A stretch of 64,000 nucleotides of DNA from Xanthobacter autotrophicus Py2. GTDB taxonomy: Bacteria > Pseudomonadota > Alphaproteobacteria > Rhizobiales > Xanthobacteraceae. Position numbers and translations under genes: made by a program. Each line of letters starts with the position of its first letter. The first letter of the stretch is position 1. The notes beneath the pieces are model-generated. The model was not told the origin of the DNA. It ran no database searches and saw only the letters and a program-made list of their open reading frames with translations. Location: NCBI GenBank assembly GCA_000017645.1, contig CP000781.1, positions 620,001 to 684,000 on the forward strand, read 5' to 3'. Shown here piece after piece: positions 59,764 to 64,000 of the stretch.

Positions 59764-62271
59764 TCAGTCCACTGGATCGCTGTATCTCAACAGGCGCAAG
59801 GCATTGAATACGACCACAAGCGTGGAGCCTTCGTGCGCTGCGACGGCAGGTCCGATGCCCAGGCCGAAAATAGTTGCGGGAACCAGCAAGGCCACAACGC
59901 CGAGGCTGATGAACACGTTTTGCAGGATGATCGCGCGGGTGTGGCGGCTGAGCCCGACCGCAAAAGGCAGGTGCCTCAGATCATCGGCCATGAGCGCGAC
60001 ATCTGCTGTTTCCAAGGCTACGTCGGAGCCGGCGGCACCCATTGCGATACCGACTGTGGCATTGGCCATGGCCGGTGCGTCGTTCACTCCGTCGCCGACC
60101 ATCGCGACCTTCGCCTCATCTCGCAGCGCCTGGACGGCCTTGACCTTGTCTTCGGGCATCAGGTCGCCCCAAGCTTCGTCCACGCCCACATCCCGGCCGA
60201 TGGCTTGCGCCACCTTCTGGTGGTCGCCGGATATCATGATCATCCGCGTCATGCCGAGTTTGCGGAGACGCTTCAGCGCGAACTTTGCTTCAGGCCTCAG
60301 GGCATCCATCAGGCCGATAGCGCCCAGGTCCCGGTCTCCAAGCCGCACGATCATCGTGGTGCGGCCTTCTTCCCTTAGCTTCTCAATCGCCTGAGCCATC
60401 ACGGGGCTCAGAGGTGCCACGCCTTCGCCCCCGAACATCTCCGCTTTGCCGATCCATGCGCGCTGGCCAGCGAACGTCGCGGTCACCCCACGTCCGATCA
60501 GGTTTTCGAGATCACTCGCCTCACCGATGTCACGCCCTTCGAGCCGCTTGCGCCCGTCGCGGGCGATGGCAGCGGCGAGAGGATGGTCGCTGAGAGCCTC
60601 TACTGCCACGGCCACAATGAGTAGGTCCTCAACGGAAACACCGGGGGCAGGGATCACGTCGGTGATCTGCGGTCTGCCTTCCGTCAATGTTCCGGTCTTG
60701 TCGAAAGCGATGGCTTGGAGGGAGCCGAGATTCTCCAACGGCGCGCCTCCCTTCACCAGCACGCCGCCGCGTGCGGCCCGTGCAACACCCGAGAGCACGG
60801 CACTCGGGGTGGCAATGGCGAGTGCGCAGGGGCTCGCCGCAACCAGGACAGCCATCGCACGGTAGAAGCTGGCACTGAAGGGTTCGTCCACCACCACCCA
60901 CGCAAACAGCAGCAGGACGGCAAGTCCCAGGACTATTGGCACGAAGACCCGCTCAAACTTCTCGGTGAAGCGTTGTGTCGGGGATTTTTGGGTCTCCGCC
61001 TCACTCACCATTTTCACGACCTTGGCGAGCGCCGTGTCTTCCGACAGGCGAGTGACCTCTACCTCAATCGCTCCCGCGCCGTTGATTGTTCCAGCGAAGA
61101 CGCGCGAGCTGGCCCCAACAGCATCCGGGCGCTCGCGTGCTTCCGCCACATCCTCTACCGGGCGCTTGTCCACGGGAATGCTCTCACCCGTGACCGGGGC
61201 CTGGTTGATGGCGGAGGAGCCCGTCACGACAAAGCCGTCGGCTGGCAACCGCGCGTTGGGTCGCACGATCACCACATCGCCGATCAGGAGATCCGCGACA
61301 GGCAGTTCGATGCTTCCCCCATCGCGCCGGACGATTGCGGTTCGCGGCGCAAGTTCCGCCAGCGCAGCGATGGCCTGCTTCGCGCGGCCCATGGCATAAT
61401 GCTCCAGCGCATGGCCGAGACTGAACAGGAAGAGCAGCAGCGCACCTTCAGCAAATGCCCCGAGCGACGCCGCGCCTGCGGCTGCCACGAGCATGAGGGT
61501 ATCGATCTCGAACTTGCGCAGGCGCAGGTTGTCCACAGCCTCCCGCACCGTGTAGAAGCCGCCGAAGACGTATGCTGCGATGAAACAGGCGTCGGGAAGC
61601 CAGCCCGGAGCAGCGGTAATCAGGTTTGCAATGGCAACACCGATCGCCAGCAGCGCGCCGCAGGCCAGGGAAAAGATCAACTCTGTATTGGGCCCGAGAA
61701 AGCCGCCATGAGCATGGTCATGCTCAGCCTCTGCGTCCCCATGCTTAGCGTTGGCATGCTCATGACTGCCTGCACCGTGTTCGTGGTCAGGGCGGGAATC
61801 CAGCTTTGCATGCTGGCTCCCCGCGGCAGGGTCTCCCACTACGGTGACTTCCATTTCAGCGAGGGCTTTTCTGATCTCATCCTCTGTTGCCGTCTCGCGG
61901 TCGAATTCAATACGCACGACGCCGGAAGCGCTCGCTTCCACTTCCAGCACGCCGGGCAGCCTGCGCAGGATTTCGGCAACGGTGCGCGCGCGCCGTTCGT
62001 GGGTAATCCCGTCCACCTGCCAGCTCGCGTGGCCGAACCGTGCGGTAAGGCGCGCTCCGGCACCTTCGGCCAATTCCCGAATGCGGGACAAAGCTATGAC
62101 CGCCGCGTCGTAGTGAACGCAAAGCTGGGCCGGTTCTCCGGCAGCGACATGCACATACGCAATGCCCTCGCGTCCCTGCAGCTCGGAAATCAGCCGGGCC
62201 ACACAAGCGTCGGCAGCATCGCGCACCTTCGGCAGCAGGATCGGAATGTCCAATCGAAGCTTTTCAGTCAT
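59764..62271 (-). CDS. P1B-type heavy-metal-translocating ATPase, SPC/HEGST type
   Basis: An 835-residue metal pump. The TM6 motif is SPCALAIATPSA and the TM8 motif HEGST, a combination typical of the P1B-4 class (Co/Zn/Ni/Cd/Fe exporters such as CoaT, CtpD and CzcP). Other P-type signatures: phosphorylated DKTGTLTEG, VTGESIPVDK, GDGVNDAPAMANATVG. The N-terminus is unusual for P1B-4: two HMA-like ferredoxin folds without CxxC (residues about 1-145), then a His-rich stretch (HEHGAGSHEHANAKHGDAE). It should export a divalent metal from the cytoplasm. Upstream DNA is very AT-rich. Confidence 0.88.
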   Translation of the reverse strand: MTEKLRLDIPILLPKVRDAADACVARLISELQGREGIAYVHVAAGEPAQLCVHYDAAVIALSRIRELAEGAGARLTARFGHASWQVDGITHERRARTVAEILRRLPGVLEVEASASGVVRIEFDRETATEDEIRKALAEMEVTVVGDPAAGSQHAKLDSRPDHEHGAGSHEHANAKHGDAEAEHDHAHGGFLGPNTELIFSLACGALLAIGVAIANLITAAPGWLPDACFIAAYVFGGFYTVREAVDNLRLRKFEIDTLMLVAAAGAASLGAFAEGALLLFLFSLGHALEHYAMGRAKQAIAALAELAPRTAIVRRDGGSIELPVADLLIGDVVIVRPNARLPADGFVVTGSSAINQAPVTGESIPVDKRPVEDVAEARERPDAVGASSRVFAGTINGAGAIEVEVTRLSEDTALAKVVKMVSEAETQKSPTQRFTEKFERVFVPIVLGLAVLLLFAWVVVDEPFSASFYRAMAVLVAASPCALAIATPSAVLSGVARAARGGVLVKGGAPLENLGSLQAIAFDKTGTLTEGRPQITDVIPAPGVSVEDLLIVAVAVEALSDHPLAAAIARDGRKRLEGRDIGEASDLENLIGRGVTATFAGQRAWIGKAEMFGGEGVAPLSPVMAQAIEKLREEGRTTMIVRLGDRDLGAIGLMDALRPEAKFALKRLRKLGMTRMIMISGDHQKVAQAIGRDVGVDEAWGDLMPEDKVKAVQALRDEAKVAMVGDGVNDAPAMANATVGIAMGAAGSDVALETADVALMADDLRHLPFAVGLSRHTRAIILQNVFISLGVVALLVPATIFGLGIGPAVAAHEGSTLVVVFNALRLLRYSDPVD

Positions 62272-62545
62272 GCTCTTGAGACCTCAGATTTTTCCGTATA
62301 TATTTCATATCTCAAAGACAAGTAAGTGTCGCATCATATTTATTTTCATAATTTTATATAAATTCTTATTTTTCTGGTGAGATGGATTTTAAAAAATATA
62401 AATTAAAATGTTATTAAATAGTGGATCTGCCGTTACATTATGACGAATGCTCGTGAGCGATATCGTTATTCAGATTGATTGTGAAAATAATTGAATGTGG
62501 CGGATCGACGATCATTCTGCCGTTCTGAATATATATCGTATGTTG
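62272..62545. other. AT-rich region upstream of the metal ATPase
   Basis: About 270 bases with runs such as TTTTTAAAAAATATAAATTAAAATG, unlike the surrounding GC-rich DNA. It contains the ATPase promoter. Its right end cuts into a glycosyltransferase fragment, suggesting that this DNA arrived by insertion or recombination. Confidence 0.45.
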
Positions 62546-62786
62546 TAATACAGTTCACTCGCGTCTCGCGCGACCTCGCGAGGGCGGCTCGTATTGGTCC
62601 GTCAAGGGGGCGGTTATCGACGAAGCTCACTTCCCAAACCAAGTCCTCCAACACCGCGTCGAGTTCGTAGGAGAGCGTTTCCACGCTCTCCTGCTCGTTA
62701 AAGGTTGGCACGACGGCCCGCAGCTCCGGCGCCACATACGCCGGCAAGTGCTTGGAAATGCACGACAGGGCGCGTTGCCCACGCAT
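62546..62786 (-). pseudogene. Truncated family 2 glycosyltransferase (N-terminal fragment)
   Basis: The frame reads ELRAVVPTFNEQESVETLSYEL, DLVWEVSFVDNRPLDGPIRA and LARSRETRVNCI, the start of a dolichol-phosphate-mannose-synthase-like GT2 enzyme. The expected VDDxSxDGT has changed to VDNRPLDGP, so the catalytic Asp is lost. After about 80 residues homology stops at the AT-rich boundary, and the rest of the enzyme is missing. Remnant. Confidence 0.6.
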
Positions 62787-62792
62787 CGTACG

Positions 62793-63164
62793 CTAATCGA
62801 AGAGGCGGCCAAGAAAACCACGCTTGTGCCCGCCGTGCTCGCGCGAACTGCCGTGTGAATCGTGACTCGAACCGTGATGCTTCGAACCGTGAGCGCCTGG
62901 GGCTGGCGAATAGCCGCCTGGGGTCTGCCCCCACGGCATCGGCGCGCTGGGCTGCCCGGCCGTCGAACTCGGAGGCGCATTGGTGGGCGTGCTCGACGTC
63001 ACCGTCGCAATGCTTCTTTCTACAATCCTGTCCAATTCTCCACGATCAAGCCAGATTCCGCGGCATCTCGGGCAATAGTCGATCTCGACGTTCTGCCGCT
63101 CGGTCATGACAAGATCGGTGCGGCAGACAGGGCAAAGTAGCCCCTGAGCTGAAGGTTCAATCAT
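62793..63164 (-). CDS. TFIIB-type zinc-ribbon protein
   Basis: A 123-residue protein with one zinc ribbon formed by LLCPVCRTDLVM and IDYCPRCRGIWLDRGELDRI (zf-TFIIB family). A Ser/His/Gly-rich tail (KHHGSSHDSHGSSREHGGHK) and GFLGRLFD end follow. Such proteins are small and widespread; role unknown. The His tail might bind metal, notable beside a metal ATPase, but this is common in the family. Confidence 0.85.
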   Translation of the reverse strand: MIEPSAQGLLCPVCRTDLVMTERQNVEIDYCPRCRGIWLDRGELDRIVERSIATVTSSTPTNAPPSSTAGQPSAPMPWGQTPGGYSPAPGAHGSKHHGSSHDSHGSSREHGGHKRGFLGRLFD

Positions 63165-63620
63165 TGTTACGCTCCGCAGTTTGTCTTCCGGTTTTCGGGG
63201 GGCGCCGGAGCCTGACCCATCTAGTTACTAGAGAGGCAAGACAGATCGTCGCCGAATTGAACCAATTCGCAGCGTCTTCGTGATGGGGTCCTCTGCTGGA
63301 GAAGAACTGCATCGTGAGTGTTTCGTGGAGAGGGAGAGGGAGTGGGAGTGGGAGAAATGAAGTCGTTGCGTCCCCGCGAGTCCCCGAGCCGTGGCGCTAT
63401 CCAGGCGCAGATCGGATCGGCCAAGTTTTGCAAAGAGATCGGAATGTCCAGACGATGCCTCAGTGTCATCATCTGGGATCTCTCTCTCACGCTGCCCCTC
63501 CAAAGCGGAGCAGGCCTTTCCGGCGTGACGGGCGCGAAATCTCCAGCTCTTGACGTGTAGACGGTTAGAGCTTCCGAAGCGGATTGCGAGGCGGCGAAGC
63601 CACCCATAATCGAAGACACA
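63165..63620. other. Spacer with a purine-rich GGGAGN run
   Basis: No gene supported. A simple repeat GGAGAGGGAGAGGGAGTGGG (from about 63328) is present. Other open frames are shadows of low-complexity sequence. Confidence 0.4.
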
Positions 63621-64000
63621 TCAAAAATCCTTCTCGATCAAAGGAATCGATCCCTTGAGCTGGCTGATCGCCATTTGCAGCTTTGATGTAATCGTCCTGA
63701 AAAACATTCCGCTCTGTCGGCACTTTTGGAAATTTTCTTCGGTTTTATGTTTCAGCGCCTCGCCAGTCGCCTGTCCGATGGAACTCATCTCGAGCCACGC
63801 CTGATCTATATCGATGCCGACCGAACGGGCGGAAGCGTCCGCCGCGCGCAGGACCTTCTGGGCTTCCGCGAAGCTGAGCGTCGGCTTAAATCTGGGGTCC
63901 GACTGCTCCTCAGCTGCCTCCGTGCAGGCCCGGATGGCAAAATACATTGCGTAGAGGAACTTCAGGTGCGCCGTGGCCTGCGCCCGTAGGTCCGCAGGAG
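63621..64000 (-). CDS. Helical protein running off the right edge
   Basis: The minus-strand frame is open from the window edge to a stop at 63621, at least 126 residues: ADLRAQATAHLKFLYAMYFA, PRFKPTLSFAEAQKVLRAAD, IDIDQAWLEMSSIGQATGEA. Codons upstream of the first ATG (63947) remain protein-like, so the true start lies beyond the window. No family recognised; mainly helical, possibly coiled. Confidence 0.55.
   Translation of the reverse strand, partial: PADLRAQATAHLKFLYAMYFAIRACTEAAEEQSDPRFKPTLSFAEAQKVLRAADASARSVGIDIDQAWLEMSSIGQATGEALKHKTEENFQKCRQSGMFFRTITSKLQMAISQLKGSIPLIEKDF

Noticed and set aside
63328..63357. Purine-rich GGGAG repeat considered as a functional repeat or CRISPR-like unit
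   Set aside because: Only simple imperfect hexamer repetition over 30 bases, with no spacers or longer unit.

Overview
The window is GC-rich DNA that looks alphaproteobacterial, probably Hyphomicrobiales-like: dense operons with 4-nt stop/start overlaps, a Trb-type conjugation module and the usual DUF736/DUF2285/DUF2493/DUF2840/DUF932 accessory genes of alphaproteobacterial integrative and conjugative elements (ICEs). No ribosomal RNA, tRNA, CRISPR array or integrase is visible, so neither end of the element lies in the window.

Layout. (1) 1-22.3 kb is an accessory, defence-island-like region. It holds a ParB-like protein; a short type II CBASS locus (CD-NTase, E2-like protein, patatin phospholipase CapV) with a divergent HTH/ImmA-type peptidase pair resembling CapH/CapP; a HipA kinase fused to an AbiEi-like N-terminus, with two palindromic operators over its start; an IS1182-like element; and a lower-GC stretch with GNAT, PUA/ASCH and P-loop kinase genes. 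It also has a large gene cut in two by an IS3-family element, and a compact three-gene operon HTH-ASCH / PIN-GNAT-PUA / P-loop kinase. The P-loop kinase, the GNAT-PUA protein and the ASCH protein each occur twice (11.4-13.4 kb and 19.4-22.2 kb). The first copy has a decayed ASCH gene and the second is intact. This repeated module is the best candidate for an undescribed system.

(2) 22.6-42.6 kb is ICE core: DUF932 protein, second ParB-like protein, toprim protein, DUF2493 protein, an AAA ATPase, DUF736 protein, XRE regulator, DUF2285 and helix-turn-helix proteins, RepA-type initiator with internal iterons, ParA with a small partner, DUF2840, TraF peptidase, lytic transglycosylase, an IS110-type transposase, a candidate oriT hairpin, the DUF3363 relaxase (RlxS type), the TraG coupling protein and a small regulator.

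(3) 42.6-49.2 kb is cargo lying between traG and trbB: a Fic protein, two secreted DUF1254/DUF1214 proteins and an AraC regulator. (4) 49.25-58.7 kb is the mating-pair operon trbB-C-D-E-J-K-L-F-G-I followed by a DUF2274 gene. (5) 58.7-64 kb carries a LysR regulator, a P1B-type metal ATPase with SPC and HEGST motifs and a His-rich N-terminus, AT-rich DNA, a truncated glycosyltransferase, a zinc-ribbon protein and a gene running off the right edge.

Working together: RlxS and TraG would process and deliver the element, TraF and the Trb proteins would build the channel, RepA/ParA/ParB would maintain the excised form, and the defence genes, metal pump and Fic/DUF1254 cargo are passengers.
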